Positions 55,101 to 63,964 of a DNA stretch of 64,000 bases are shown here, in pieces. The DNA comes from Thalassotalea_B piscium_A (GTDB taxonomy: Bacteria; Pseudomonadota; Gammaproteobacteria; Enterobacterales; Alteromonadaceae), in contig CP186339.1 in assembly GCA_049347715.1 (NCBI GenBank), positions 1,550,001-1,614,000 of the forward strand, written 5' to 3'. Positions within the stretch are counted from its first letter, which is position 1. Each line of letters opens with the position of its first letter. A program made the position numbers and the translations under genes. The notes beneath the pieces are model-generated. The model was not told the origin of the DNA. It ran no database searches and saw nothing but the letters and a program-made list of their open reading frames with translations.

Positions 55101-55193
55101 TATACAAAAGAATACGGTCGTGATAGTCGCCTTATTTATAAATTAACCCAAACGGGTGCACGTTATGCTTTAGGTGCAAGATATAGCTTTTAA
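52161..55193 (+). CDS. TonB-dependent receptor, xylan locus
   Basis: A 1,010-residue outer-membrane receptor. A signal peptide (residues 1-26, ending GYAAEA) is followed by the plug domain, with the TonB-box-like EVITVTGIRGS and the plug motif LAESLQRITGVSIDRANGEGSKVTVRGFG. A large 22-strand barrel ends in the terminal aromatic of GARYSF. It belongs to the long TonB-dependent receptor type that takes up carbohydrates in marine Alteromonadales and Xanthomonas. It should import large xylo-oligosaccharides, energised by the TonB system at the left end. A terminator follows, and then the halogenase-like genes on the same strand. Confidence 0.93.
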   Translation: MFNKKILTTSILAAIGTMTVSNLGYAAEAEKNVKEVEVITVTGIRGSLLRAMDVKRGSDGIVDAISAEDMGKFPDTNLAESLQRITGVSIDRANGEGSKVTVRGFGADKNLITLNGRQLPTTTGDRTFDFGNIASESVSGVTVYKTSNASVTSGGIGATIDLQTHRPLQSPGTKASLGAKLVNDSSTDQGNTTPEISGLYSQTFADEMFGISVSGSYQDRESGMQQFFQDQGYRASDYTNTGWGGVPAGADGGTNRPTEGNYSTPQQPRYIFEERQRTRMNGQLVLQYKPIESLTATLDYTLIRNEIEEQHTDASVWFNYAGDRSESVWDGSPNAVPLIYSEIYEINSDADLADTSLTVGAWGNEQKTDSIGLNIDWQVNDNLNLTLDHHSSKASMQATDPRHGTRNNVQLPSYTRTRSGLDLTGDLPGIATGNIESFTPQTMRLSGSWFANDKYSSEIDQTQLKGEYVLNDEVSIDFGVSVNKVNNHYRHTQVQRADWGGVGVEGDFADIDWRKDTILDKFDAKAGNFEGTATQSDYDLFNTIYFADFDDIIRAAEFADPVANVDSLWGDCKAPSGASAGPNGEGHFCASTNWDADTNRFTEEKTTAYYVQFSYESEFGDMPFSAYLGLRHESTDVDSKASAPGYSRVEWNEDTSTSVTGVTGIETLNQSADYSILLPSLNVNLELTDDITLRAAVGKTISRASYGQLQGGTTVNTGGSLSGYSGNSGNPALKPLESVNYDISAEWYYSEGSYVSLGYFRKNVTNWITTGTVDSSIFSLANPLDGEKFEAAVSALGANASNQDIRNYIFENFADDPNVQPNFGDDGLLDGGKIIGDPATDNIVNFRLNVPVNGDNEETIDGIEFNIQHLFGDSGFGGIVNYTMTDSGLAYDNNSLQDTAALTGLSDTANVVAFYDKNGLQARIAYNWRDEFLNERRVNGDLTAPIYTDAYYQIDFNISYDLPAVEGLTVFFEGINITDEYTKEYGRDSRLIYKLTQTGARYALGARYSF

Positions 55194-55214
55194 AACAGTG
55201 TTTTAATTGTGACT

Positions 55215-55242
55215 AAAAAGCCACTTTATAGTGGCTTTTTTT
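55215..55242. terminator. Rho-independent terminator after the receptor gene
   Basis: Perfect 11-bp stem (AAAAAGCCACT and complement) with a TTAT loop followed by more T residues, 22 bases after the stop codon. Confidence 0.92.
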
Positions 55243-55549
55243 ATACCTTTTACTGTCTATTTTTCTGCTAAGTATTAGGGGAGGTTTCGATTGGGCAATG
55301 TTTATCTCCCTTACTCGTGTTAGGTCATCTGGCTCGTTCATTCCTGTTGTGGCAATCAAGTCATTTACCTTGCATATATGAATAACATCAGCATGCATGG
55401 CAAGACAAATCACTGTATTTCCTAAACTAGTAATTCGATCCGTTCCTTGTTATAGTCAAAATAACCTTAAGTTTGTTTTTGTCGATTAAGGTGTTAACTT
55501 GGTTTTACAGGAAAATAAAGATTATTTTTTTAATGGTTAAGTGGTACAT
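55243..55549. other. Gap between receptor and halogenase-like gene
   Basis: About 300 bases. On the minus strand a GTG-started frame of 66 codons (55413 down to 55213) has AGGA six bases before its start but runs through the terminator stem and matches no family I recognise. A GTTATAGT/ACCTTAAG pair with a 7-base spacer (55449-55471) loosely resembles the Nudix-regulator site. Confidence 0.4.
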
Positions 55550-57166
55550 ATGCAATCAGAAATAAAAAATATTGTTATAGTTGGTGGTGGTACGGCCGGA
55601 TGGCTTACTGCAGGATTAATTGCAGCCAAACACACACAAGATCAGCCTGCCGATACAACACTTTCTCCTATCACTATAACTCTTGTTGAGTCGCCCAATG
55701 TTCCTACTATTGGAGTCGGTGAAGGAACCTGGCCTTCAATGCGCGAAACCTTAAAGAAAATAGGCATTAATGAAGCTGAGTTATTTTCATGTTGCGATGC
55801 CAGCTTTAAGCAGGCATCAAAGTTTATTGATTGGCAAAAATCACCCATCAGTCATAACAATATCAATAATGCGTTTAACGAAACTAAACGTGCTTATTAT
55901 CATCCTTTTTCTTTACCTCAAGGAACCGCTCAGTTTGATTTAGCTTCTGTAGTGGGTTCATTGACTACTTCAGATAGCAGTACACAGTCTTTTGCCCAAC
56001 AGGTTTGTTATCAGTCTATATTGTGTGAACAAAACTTAGCGCCTAAACAAATAACGGTGAAAGCATACGATTATATTGCTAATTACGGTTATCACCTTGA
56101 TGCTGGTAAGTTTTCATTATTGCTAAAAGATCATTGTATAAAAAAACTGAAGGTAAACTATGTTTCAGCACATATTGTTGCGGTAAATAATGATGATATG
56201 GGAGATATTGCTTCATTATCTACCCAAGATAATGGCGAAATTCAAGGGGACTTGTTTATCGATTGCTCAGGAGCACAGTCTTTATTGCTTGGTCAACATT
56301 TTGGCATTCCTTTTTGCTCACAAAAAGCAAAGTTATTTAATGATACGGCATTAGCGGTTCAAGTACCTTACGAACATCAAGATTCACCTATTGCTTCATG
56401 CACCTTGTCCACTGCGCAGAAATCCGGGTGGATTTGGAATATAGGTTTACAATCTCGTTGCGGTGTTGGCTATGTTTATTCAAGTCAGCACACGAGTGAT
56501 ACCTTGGCTGAAAATGAACTGGAACAGTACCTTAACTCATTAAGTCACACGAATAAAAACAGCGAATATTCAATTAGAAAGTTATCGTTTAACCCCGGTT
56601 TTTATGAAAAGTTTTGGCATAGAAACTGTGTCGCTGTCGGTATGTCGGCGGGTTTTATTGAACCATTAGAAGCTTCTGCATTAGCTATGGTTGAACAAGC
56701 TGCGCAAATGATCAGCGAGCAACTCCCCGTTACCAAAAGACATATGGCAATAACAGCTAAACGTTTTAATGAGAAATTCACCAAACACTGGCAACAAATT
56801 ATTGAATTTTTGAAGCTACATTATGTGTTATCTGAACGGGATGATTCAAGTTACTGGTTAGATAATCGAGAATCATCGAGTATTCCTGATTCTTTACAAG
56901 ACATGCTTGAGTTGTGGAAATATCAAACACCTTCGTCATACGATATTGCTCATCATAATCCTTTGTTTCCAGCAGCCAGTTATCAATATGTTTTATATGG
57001 TATGAATTTTAAGACTCATGCAAGGCAAGTATATAACGGTAAACATGCGCAGATTCAACGTGCGTTAGCAGATGTTCAACATAAACGACAACAATTATCT
57101 AAAGTAATAGAGTCAAACAGAACACTGATTAATAAAATTAAGCAATATGGATTGGCGACAATTTAA
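55550..57166 (+). CDS. Tryptophan-halogenase-family flavoprotein, first copy
   Basis: A 538-residue FAD-binding protein of the flavin-dependent tryptophan halogenase family. The Rossmann motif IVIVGGGTAGWLTAG, the GVGEGTWPS motif, a lysine at position 87 (ASFKQ) aligned with catalytic Lys79 of PrnA, and a glutamate in GMSAGFIEPLEAS are visible. The WxWxIP motif is altered to GWIWNIGLQSR. Such homologues cluster with TonB receptors and their substrate is unknown; halide use is not proven. The ATG at 55550 is preferred to a GTG nine bases upstream. It starts a five-gene plus-strand cluster. Confidence 0.88.
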   Translation: MQSEIKNIVIVGGGTAGWLTAGLIAAKHTQDQPADTTLSPITITLVESPNVPTIGVGEGTWPSMRETLKKIGINEAELFSCCDASFKQASKFIDWQKSPISHNNINNAFNETKRAYYHPFSLPQGTAQFDLASVVGSLTTSDSSTQSFAQQVCYQSILCEQNLAPKQITVKAYDYIANYGYHLDAGKFSLLLKDHCIKKLKVNYVSAHIVAVNNDDMGDIASLSTQDNGEIQGDLFIDCSGAQSLLLGQHFGIPFCSQKAKLFNDTALAVQVPYEHQDSPIASCTLSTAQKSGWIWNIGLQSRCGVGYVYSSQHTSDTLAENELEQYLNSLSHTNKNSEYSIRKLSFNPGFYEKFWHRNCVAVGMSAGFIEPLEASALAMVEQAAQMISEQLPVTKRHMAITAKRFNEKFTKHWQQIIEFLKLHYVLSERDDSSYWLDNRESSSIPDSLQDMLELWKYQTPSSYDIAHHNPLFPAASYQYVLYGMNFKTHARQVYNGKHAQIQRALADVQHKRQQLSKVIESNRTLINKIKQYGLATI

Positions 57167-57232
57167 AAGCAAGGCATCAAGGCTCAATAAACGATATAAC
57201 AAACACAACTATAACAATAAAGTGAGGCCCTA

Positions 57233-57961
57233 ATGGCAAACCATGTACTACTCAATAATATTGAACATAAAAATTTAAAAATTAATGGTGAGCGCTCAAG
57301 CAGAATGGGGGATAACGTTTGGTATGCGCAAACATTTCCGATGGAATTTAGAAGTGCACAAGCGCATTATCCCATTTTGTTTCAAAAAGACAGCAACACG
57401 GGACAATTTATCCCTGTAACTTTATTTGGTTTTGAAAATGAAGATAATCTATTTTTAAAAGAGGGCAAATGGGACGCCACTTATATCCCATTAGCGGTAA
57501 AACGACTTCCATTCTATATTGGGCAACAGAATGTAGAAAATAATGGTGTTACTGAGCCGCAACGTGTTATTACACTCGACTTAGATTCCCCTAAAGTAAA
57601 TACGGAACAAGGCATTGACCTGTTTTTAGAATACGGCGGTAACAGCGATTACTTAGAGCATATGGCAGATGTTTTAGAAACGCTACATCAGGGATTGCAA
57701 GAAAATACTCCTTTTATAGACGCTTTGATTGCTTGTGAATTATTGGAGCCGGTTACCTTAGATATACAATTAAATGATGGCAGTAAAAATCAGTTAATTG
57801 GTTTTTATACCATTAATGAGGAAAATCTAAATAATCTCCCTCATGATAAGTTAGCAAAATTACATAATGCAGGTTTCCTTGAAGCTATTTATATGGTGTT
57901 AGCCTCACAAGTGCATATCCAAGATTTAGTCGCTCGAAAAAATGCTCAATTAGTTGCTTAG
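57233..57961 (+). CDS. SapC-family protein
   Basis: A 242-residue SapC-like protein. The family is named after an S-layer-associated protein and is found beside tryptophan-halogenase homologues and TonB receptors in Proteobacteria. Characteristic stretches are DNVWYAQTFPMEFRSAQAHYPI near the N-terminus, VPLA-like YIPLAVKRLPFYIG and ITLDLDSPKV. No catalytic motif is known and no signal peptide is seen. It lies 66 bases after the first halogenase-like gene and ten bases ahead of the cupin gene. Confidence 0.88.
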   Translation: MANHVLLNNIEHKNLKINGERSSRMGDNVWYAQTFPMEFRSAQAHYPILFQKDSNTGQFIPVTLFGFENEDNLFLKEGKWDATYIPLAVKRLPFYIGQQNVENNGVTEPQRVITLDLDSPKVNTEQGIDLFLEYGGNSDYLEHMADVLETLHQGLQENTPFIDALIACELLEPVTLDIQLNDGSKNQLIGFYTINEENLNNLPHDKLAKLHNAGFLEAIYMVLASQVHIQDLVARKNAQLVA

Positions 57962-57971
57962 TGATAAATTT

Positions 57972-58988
57972 ATGTTAACGATTACCAATACCGTTGAAGC
58001 GCTTTTTGATGTTAATCCAAGTAATATCAGCGAAGCACTACTTACTACTGACAAACCTCTTGTTCTTAAAGGGTTTGGAGATAACTGGCCGATTGTAAAA
58101 GCAGCGAAAGAGTCTCACTTAGCAGCGGTTGAATATCTTAAAGCGAGAGAAAAGGGTATCGCTGTTAATACCTGCTACTTGGCACCTAAAGAGCAGGGAC
58201 GTATTTTTTATAATGATGATATGAGCGGTTTTAATTTTCAAACTAAACAGCAATTATTAAGTGATACCTTAACTGAAATACTCGCACAAACAGCTAGTGA
58301 AATGCCTAATACTATTTATATTGGCTCAACCAGTATTAAACAAATATTGCCTAGCTTGGTAGAAGAAACATTAGCATCGCCATTATTAGCTAATGCTATT
58401 TATAACATATGGATAGGTAATCAAAGTAAAGTGGCCGCACACTTTGATTTTTTACAAAATTTAGCTTGTTGTGTGGTAGGGAAAAGACGTTTTACTTTAT
58501 TTCCTCCTGAACAGGTTAAGAACCTTTATTGTGGGCCATTAGATAAAGCACCGGGAGGGCAACCAATTAGCTTGGTTGATTTTGACAAGCCCGACTTGGT
58601 TAAATTTCCAAAATTTAGTGAAGCGATTGAGTCAGCTATGGTGGCTGAACTTGAGGCAGGAGACGCAATTTTACTGCCTAGTATGTGGTTTCACCATGTT
58701 GAAGGATTAGATGATTTAAATGTATTAGTCAATCACTGGTGGAGAACAAGTCCTGCTTACATGGGCAATCCTACCGATGCACTTCATCATGCTATTTTAA
58801 GTATTAGAGATTTACCTAAGGCTCAACGAAATGCATGGAAACACCTTTTTGATTATTATGTTTTTAATCATCAACAAGACGATTTTTCTCATATTCCCAA
58901 CAATGCAAAAAGTATTCTCGCTAGCCCATTAAATGAGTTACAAGCGCGAAGTTTAAGAGCAAATTTACAAAACAAATTAAGACGTTAG
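57972..58988 (+). CDS. Cupin-like JmjC-fold dioxygenase homologue
   Basis: A 338-residue protein of the cupin_8/JmjC-like group, relatives of 2-oxoglutarate and iron dependent hydroxylases. The iron-binding motif is visible as His157-x-Asp159 in AAHFDF and a histidine near 242 in MWFHHVEG. The KPLVLKGFGDNWPIV start is typical. The ATG at 57972 is chosen over a TTG inside sapC. It probably hydroxylates a peptide or small molecule handled with the neighbouring flavoproteins; the substrate is unknown. Confidence 0.86.
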   Translation: MLTITNTVEALFDVNPSNISEALLTTDKPLVLKGFGDNWPIVKAAKESHLAAVEYLKAREKGIAVNTCYLAPKEQGRIFYNDDMSGFNFQTKQQLLSDTLTEILAQTASEMPNTIYIGSTSIKQILPSLVEETLASPLLANAIYNIWIGNQSKVAAHFDFLQNLACCVVGKRRFTLFPPEQVKNLYCGPLDKAPGGQPISLVDFDKPDLVKFPKFSEAIESAMVAELEAGDAILLPSMWFHHVEGLDDLNVLVNHWWRTSPAYMGNPTDALHHAILSIRDLPKAQRNAWKHLFDYYVFNHQQDDFSHIPNNAKSILASPLNELQARSLRANLQNKLRR

Positions 58989-59042
58989 TGCCATTATGCA
59001 GGGCGCTCACTTATATAGAATTAATACAGTAGGAATTACATT

Positions 59043-60533
59043 ATGAATTCATCAGCAATTAAAAATGTGGTTATTGCCGGCGGCGGCACGGCAGGTTGGA
59101 TGGCAGCTGCGGCACTTGGAAAATTGTTAGGGAAAAATTTAAACATTACCTTAGTGGAATCTGATCTTATACCAACGGTTGGCGTCGGTGAAGCAACTAT
59201 TCCTACGTTACATATTTTTCATGATCTGTTAAAAATAAAAGAAGCCGATGTCATGAAAGCAACCAATGCTACGTTTAAGTTAGGTATTTCTTTCGAAAAC
59301 TGGCGTGATGTTAATCAAGATTATTTACATTCTTTTGGTTACTTAGGTCAAGGATGTTGGGCGGCTGGTTTTCAACATTTTTGGTTGAAAGGTAAACAGC
59401 AAGGGATAGTGAGTGAAATTGGTGATTATTGTCCTGAACATGTAGCAAGCAGGCGTGGAAAGTTTGCCGTTGTACCTAATCAAGACCGTAACTATGCTTA
59501 TCATCTTGATGCTGGTTTATATGCTAAATTTTTAAGAAACCTAGCGGAAACTCATGGAGTTAAACGCGTTGAAGGTAAAATCAATCAAGTTAATCAGCAT
59601 GACGACAACGGCTTTATTAAATCTATTGGTTTAGATAATGGTAAGGTTATTGAAGGCGACTTGTTTATAGACTGTACCGGTTTTAAAGGAATGCTAATAG
59701 AAGAAACCCTCCATACAGGCTACGAAGATTGGAGTCATTGGCTACCTTGTGACAGCGCAATTGCAGTGCAAACAAAAGTTACAAAAACTGCGGTACCTTA
59801 TACTCGTTCAATCGCTCATACAGCGGGGTGGCAATGGCAGATTCCGCTACAAAATAGAATGGGTAATGGCATTGTATTTTGCAGTAAACATATCTCCGAT
59901 GAGGACGCTAAAGCCACCTTACTTAATAATATTCAAGGGGATTTAATCAACGAACCGAGAGTCATTAAGTTTAAAACGGGGACTCGTCGTAAACATTGGA
60001 ATAAAAACTGTGTAGCGGTAGGGCTTTCTAGTGGTTTTATTGAGCCTCTTGAATCAACGAGTATCCATTTAATTCAACAAAGCATCATTCGATTAATGCA
60101 GAACTTGCCGTCAAAAAATATGGAGCAAGCCAACATCGATGATTTCAATCATAAAATGCGTTTTGAAATCGACAATATTCGAGATTTTATTGTACTCCAT
60201 TACCATGTAACCCAACGGACAGATAGCGCGTTTTGGCGTTATTGTAAAAATATGGATATTCCTGAAAGCTTACAGCAGCGTATTAATCTATTTATAGAAA
60301 CAGGTAACGCTTATAAAACGGAACGTGAATTATTTGGTGAAACTTCATGGATTCAAGTCATGATAGGTCAAGGGTTAATGCCTGAGCATTATCATCAAAT
60401 TGTCGATATGATGTCAGATATTGAACTAAAAGGCTTTTTAGATAATATTAAGTCGACGATTGCACGTCGCGTAAATAACTTTCCTGAGCATAATGAATTC
60501 ATTAAAAATTATTGCCAATCAACGATGGTTTAA
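59043..60533 (+). CDS. Tryptophan-halogenase-family flavoprotein, second copy
   Basis: A 496-residue member of the flavin-dependent tryptophan halogenase family, closer to characterised enzymes than the first copy. It has VVIAGGGTAGWMAA, VGVGEATIP, a lysine at position 79 (ATFKLGISF) that coincides with PrnA Lys79, the intact GWQWQIP motif and the catalytic-site glutamate in GLSSGFIEPLEST. All residues needed for chlorination or bromination chemistry appear present. Substrate specificity cannot be told, but a position beside a TonB receptor is typical of the BrvH-like group. Confidence 0.9.
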   Translation: MNSSAIKNVVIAGGGTAGWMAAAALGKLLGKNLNITLVESDLIPTVGVGEATIPTLHIFHDLLKIKEADVMKATNATFKLGISFENWRDVNQDYLHSFGYLGQGCWAAGFQHFWLKGKQQGIVSEIGDYCPEHVASRRGKFAVVPNQDRNYAYHLDAGLYAKFLRNLAETHGVKRVEGKINQVNQHDDNGFIKSIGLDNGKVIEGDLFIDCTGFKGMLIEETLHTGYEDWSHWLPCDSAIAVQTKVTKTAVPYTRSIAHTAGWQWQIPLQNRMGNGIVFCSKHISDEDAKATLLNNIQGDLINEPRVIKFKTGTRRKHWNKNCVAVGLSSGFIEPLESTSIHLIQQSIIRLMQNLPSKNMEQANIDDFNHKMRFEIDNIRDFIVLHYHVTQRTDSAFWRYCKNMDIPESLQQRINLFIETGNAYKTERELFGETSWIQVMIGQGLMPEHYHQIVDMMSDIELKGFLDNIKSTIARRVNNFPEHNEFIKNYCQSTMV

Positions 60534-60538
60534 TTCTC

Positions 60539-61240
60539 GTGATTGATATTAATCGCCAGGCGACAGTGACCGTTGAGTCTATTGGGCAAGATAAAACGCC
60601 AATTATAGTGATTGATGACTACGTGGAAAACCTTGAACAATTGGTTAATAACGTCTGCGACCGTAGTGAGTTTAAGCCTGATGAAGTAACTAAATATCCA
60701 GGCATAAGATCTCCAATACCTAAAGGGCTTGTGGTGGAATATCTCAAGCCGTTAATGGAAATACTTTACAAGGTATATCATTTTTCTGATGATCTACAGC
60801 CAACTCCCATTGATAATTACTTTTCATTATTAACGACTCAACCGAATGAACTGTCGGCGATGCAAACTTGGCCGCACTTTGATACACCTAATCCTAATTT
60901 AATCGCAATTATCCATTATCTTAATCAAGCGGAGCATGGTGGAACTGCTTTTTTTAAACATAATAAAAGTGGTTTAGATCGGATAGATGATAAAAAGAAA
61001 GACTATTATTTCAAATATGCTTATGATTACTTTCAGTCAAAAAAGACTAAAGTTTTTAGTTATTGTGATGAAAGACATAGTGAATTCACCTGTTATAAAC
61101 GCATCGCTTATAAGCCAAATCGTTTAATTATCTTCCCCGGTCAGCTTTTACACTCAACGTTAGTCGATGTAGAACGTGATATAAATGCTGACCCCACAAA
61201 GGGGCGATTAACCGCTAATATGTTTGTTGCATTTAAATAA
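60539..61240 (+). CDS. DUF6445-type putative 2-oxoglutarate/iron oxygenase
   Basis: A 233-residue protein that keeps the pattern of the iron- and 2-oxoglutarate-dependent fold: His113-x-Asp115 in WPHFDTP, a distal His in GQLLHSTL and an Arg in KGRLTANM. It resembles the uncharacterised DUF6445 group often placed with tryptophan-halogenase homologues. The GTG at 60539, six bases after the previous stop, is preferred over a TTG inside the preceding gene, but the ribosome site is weak. With the JmjC-like cupin it gives the cluster two candidate hydroxylases. Confidence 0.75.
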   Translation: MIDINRQATVTVESIGQDKTPIIVIDDYVENLEQLVNNVCDRSEFKPDEVTKYPGIRSPIPKGLVVEYLKPLMEILYKVYHFSDDLQPTPIDNYFSLLTTQPNELSAMQTWPHFDTPNPNLIAIIHYLNQAEHGGTAFFKHNKSGLDRIDDKKKDYYFKYAYDYFQSKKTKVFSYCDERHSEFTCYKRIAYKPNRLIIFPGQLLHSTLVDVERDINADPTKGRLTANMFVAFK

Positions 61241-61298
61241 TCTCTTTTGACTATGTATTATTAAATTTTCACTACTCGTTACTTCTTGGTTTTAACTT

Positions 61299-62678
61299 AT
61301 GATAAATATTACAAATTTTGAACACCCCAATTTAACAATCAATCATTGGCAAACGACTGAAAAACAAAATTGGTGCATTTTAGGTAAAAATGATTCAGGT
61401 AAAGAATATCTTTGCCAACTTTTTAGCGGCATTCTTCAACCAACAAAGGTTAATCAATTCACTGTACCTGCTGTGAATAAAGTTGGAGTAGTTTCTTTTG
61501 AAAATCAACAAGATATTTACGAGAATGAATTAAAAAATGATAAAAGTGATTATATTAATGCCGATGATATTGGTACTAAAGCTAAGGACTTTCTCCCACC
61601 AGATAAATGGGACGATCCACTTATCGATGCCTTTGGCTTAAGGCATCGACTTGAAACCGGCTACCGGCAATTAAGTACGGGGGAAGGGCGAAAGCTATTG
61701 ATTTTACAAGCTATATTTCAAGGGATAGCATTATTAGTTTGCGATAACCCTTTTGATAGTTTAGATGAGTCATCTTGTATCGCATTATCAAACGCATTAG
61801 AAGGCTTATCAAGCAAAGGAATAACGGTTTTATTAATGTTAAATAACCGTCAGGATATTCCTAAATGGTGTAACAATATTGCCTTTATTGAAAGAGGCCA
61901 ATTCAATGTGATAGGTGATCTCGAAAGTGATGATACTAAACGTCAGCTTGATGCCTTATTAGCACCTGTTTCTGATGATATTCAATGGCCAACGAATATG
62001 CAAAAGCTCAGTGATTATCAACATCCGTATTTAGTGAAGTTGAATAAAGGCACTGTGACCTACAAAGGGGTAAATGTCTTTGAAAACTTAGATGTGTCGA
62101 TTAAACCTTTACAACATACCTTAATTACAGGGGCTAACGGCAGCGGTAAATCGACACTGATACAACTTATTACTGGTGATTGCACCCAATGTTACAGCAA
62201 TGATATTCAAGTATTAGGGTATCAACGTGGTTCAGGAGAAAGTATTTGGGAGCTAAAAAAACATATGGGGATCGTCAGCTCTGAATTACATCGTCAATAC
62301 CGAGTCAACAATGATTTATTAACGGTAGTTGTTTCGGGTTTTTATGATTCTATCGGTCTTTATCAACAAGCTGAGCATGCACATATTAAAATGGCTCGTC
62401 AGTGGTTGGATAAAATTGGTTTATTAGCCCATCAACACACGTTATTTAGAAATTTAAGTTACGGTGAACAACGGTTAGCATTAATTGCAAGATCATTGGT
62501 TAAGTCGCCTTATTTATTGATATTAGATGAACCTACTCAAGGGCTAGATGAACTTAATCGGCACAGATTACTTAATTTTTTAGTGCTACTAGCTGAACAA
62601 AAACATAGCACTATGATATTAGTCAGTCATCGTAAGGATGAGTATTTACCTATATTTAAACAACATATTAAATTGTAG
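61299..62678 (+). CDS. ModF-like tandem ABC ATPase
   Basis: A 459-residue cytoplasmic protein with two ABC ATPase modules and no membrane domain, in the layout of Escherichia coli ModF (photorepair/molybdate-associated ATPase). The second module is complete: Walker A GANGSGKST, LSYGEQRLALI signature and Walker B LLILDEPTQG. The first is degenerate: Walker A is GKNDSGKE (the Ser/Thr after the lysine is Glu) and Walker B reads LVCDNPFDSLD with Asn for the catalytic Glu. It follows the oxygenase-like gene by 58 bases. Its link to the halogenase cluster is unclear, since modABC lies 48 kb away. Confidence 0.85.
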   Translation: MINITNFEHPNLTINHWQTTEKQNWCILGKNDSGKEYLCQLFSGILQPTKVNQFTVPAVNKVGVVSFENQQDIYENELKNDKSDYINADDIGTKAKDFLPPDKWDDPLIDAFGLRHRLETGYRQLSTGEGRKLLILQAIFQGIALLVCDNPFDSLDESSCIALSNALEGLSSKGITVLLMLNNRQDIPKWCNNIAFIERGQFNVIGDLESDDTKRQLDALLAPVSDDIQWPTNMQKLSDYQHPYLVKLNKGTVTYKGVNVFENLDVSIKPLQHTLITGANGSGKSTLIQLITGDCTQCYSNDIQVLGYQRGSGESIWELKKHMGIVSSELHRQYRVNNDLLTVVVSGFYDSIGLYQQAEHAHIKMARQWLDKIGLLAHQHTLFRNLSYGEQRLALIARSLVKSPYLLILDEPTQGLDELNRHRLLNFLVLLAEQKHSTMILVSHRKDEYLPIFKQHIKL

Positions 62679-63043
62679 TGATCGTAAATAAATGGTGAAC
62701 GATACTGGGTTTGAACTGCTGACTTGGTGCGGGTGGTAAATAGTAGAAGGTGTTTTGACCTTTACTTGTTTGTAGAACATATTTTACTAGCATATAAAAT
62801 CAATGTTGATACATTGATGGTTAAAGTTAAATACAGTATTCGCACCGATTCTTAAAAGAACTCCTATTGAGTTGCATTCTCAGATATTAGAAAAATTGAG
62901 TTTTCTTGATAGTTTCAATATCAATTTATTCTATTTGAACTTTCAACTCATACGATTCACTGATTTCCATTGCAAAATCCTCTGCATACAATCCAAGAAA
63001 AAGATAAATAAATGCTACTCTTTTAGTGGGGTATTGGTACGTT
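62679..63043. other. Gap between the ModF-like gene and the LysR gene
   Basis: About 365 bases between convergent genes with no gene I can support. A stretch at 62691-62740 looks vaguely like part of a tRNA on the minus strand but its stems do not pair. Confidence 0.45.
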
Positions 63044-63964
63044 TCACAACTGCAAAAGACTGGATTCTGGCAACTGAGAAATTTGATGTAGACTACTTAT
63101 AACAGATATCAGCGCAGTTGGTTTAACATGCGTCTTTGAATATAACAAAGTTACTGGTCTTAGCCATGAATATTTATGTTCAGCGATAATTTTTAGTTGT
63201 CCTGATAAGATATATTCGTTTATTAATACTTTAGGCAATATGGCAACTGCATCAATAGCTTTCAGTATTCCTACTGCAAATTCTACGGAGGTCGTATAGG
63301 TTACATCTTCTGGGATACTTATCCCATTCATAAGAAAAGTTTGAGATATTTCTGGTGTCAATTCTCCAAGGTTTCTACCAATCACCCAAGGGGAATTCAA
63401 TAGGTCAGTGATATCATCACTATTTGTTGAACATATAGGGTGGTTTTGTCCAACTACAATACAAAATCTCTCATATCCTAAAATTTCTTTCTCCATTCCT
63501 GGATTATCAATCCCTTCTGTGTCAACACCTATAATAAGATCAATCTCTCCGGTAATAACTTCAGCTGCCATGTCTTTCATGATCCCTGAAAAAACTTCAA
63601 GTACTATTTTAGGATGGTCCTTTCGAAGAGCTACAGCAACCATTGGAAGCAGTGTTTTTGCCGCAACGGGACCTACTCCTATTTTAATACGACCTTCTGA
63701 AGCGTGTTTAATTAAAATCAATTGTTCTGAAAAAGACTCCAACTGTCTATCAATTGTATCAACATGTTGTAAAAGTAACTTGCCGACACTAGTAGGTCTG
63801 ACGATTGTTCCTCCTCGTTCTAAGATAGGCATACCAATAAAGTCTTCCAAGTTCGAAATGCTTTTACTAATTGCCTGTTGAGTTCTCCCCAGAATGCTAG
63901 CTGCATCTGAAAAACGACCTGTTTTTACTACGGTTTTAAAATAACGGAGTTGGCGTAATTCCAT
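63044..63964 (-). CDS. LysR-family transcription regulator
   Basis: A 306-residue LysR-type regulator. The N-terminal winged helix-turn-helix (residues 1-60, LRQLRYFKTVVKTGRFSDAASILGRTQQAISKSISNLE) is followed by the effector-binding domain (about 90-295). It is convergent to the ModF-like gene, with its promoter near the right edge of the window, so its target probably lies beyond the window. The ligand is unknown. Confidence 0.9.
   Translation of the reverse strand: MELRQLRYFKTVVKTGRFSDAASILGRTQQAISKSISNLEDFIGMPILERGGTIVRPTSVGKLLLQHVDTIDRQLESFSEQLILIKHASEGRIKIGVGPVAAKTLLPMVAVALRKDHPKIVLEVFSGIMKDMAAEVITGEIDLIIGVDTEGIDNPGMEKEILGYERFCIVVGQNHPICSTNSDDITDLLNSPWVIGRNLGELTPEISQTFLMNGISIPEDVTYTTSVEFAVGILKAIDAVAILPKVLINEYILSGQLKIIAEHKYSWLRPVTLLYSKTHVKPTALISVISSLHQISQLPESSLLQL

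Noticed and set aside
55213..55413. Minus-strand 66-codon frame behind an AGGA site
   Set aside because: It runs through the receptor terminator stem, starts with GTG and matches nothing recognisable; noted only in the gap entry.
62691..62740. tRNA-like stretch with GGGTTTGAAC on the minus-strand sense
   Set aside because: The T-arm stem does not pair and no anticodon arm or acceptor stem can be formed; at most a decayed remnant.
62872..63102. 76-codon plus-strand frame
   Set aside because: It has no ribosome site, a low-complexity Phe- and Leu-rich composition, and overlaps the end of the LysR gene.
63408..63881. 157-codon plus-strand frame
   Set aside because: It lies wholly inside the LysR gene on the opposite strand, whose sequence is clearly coding.
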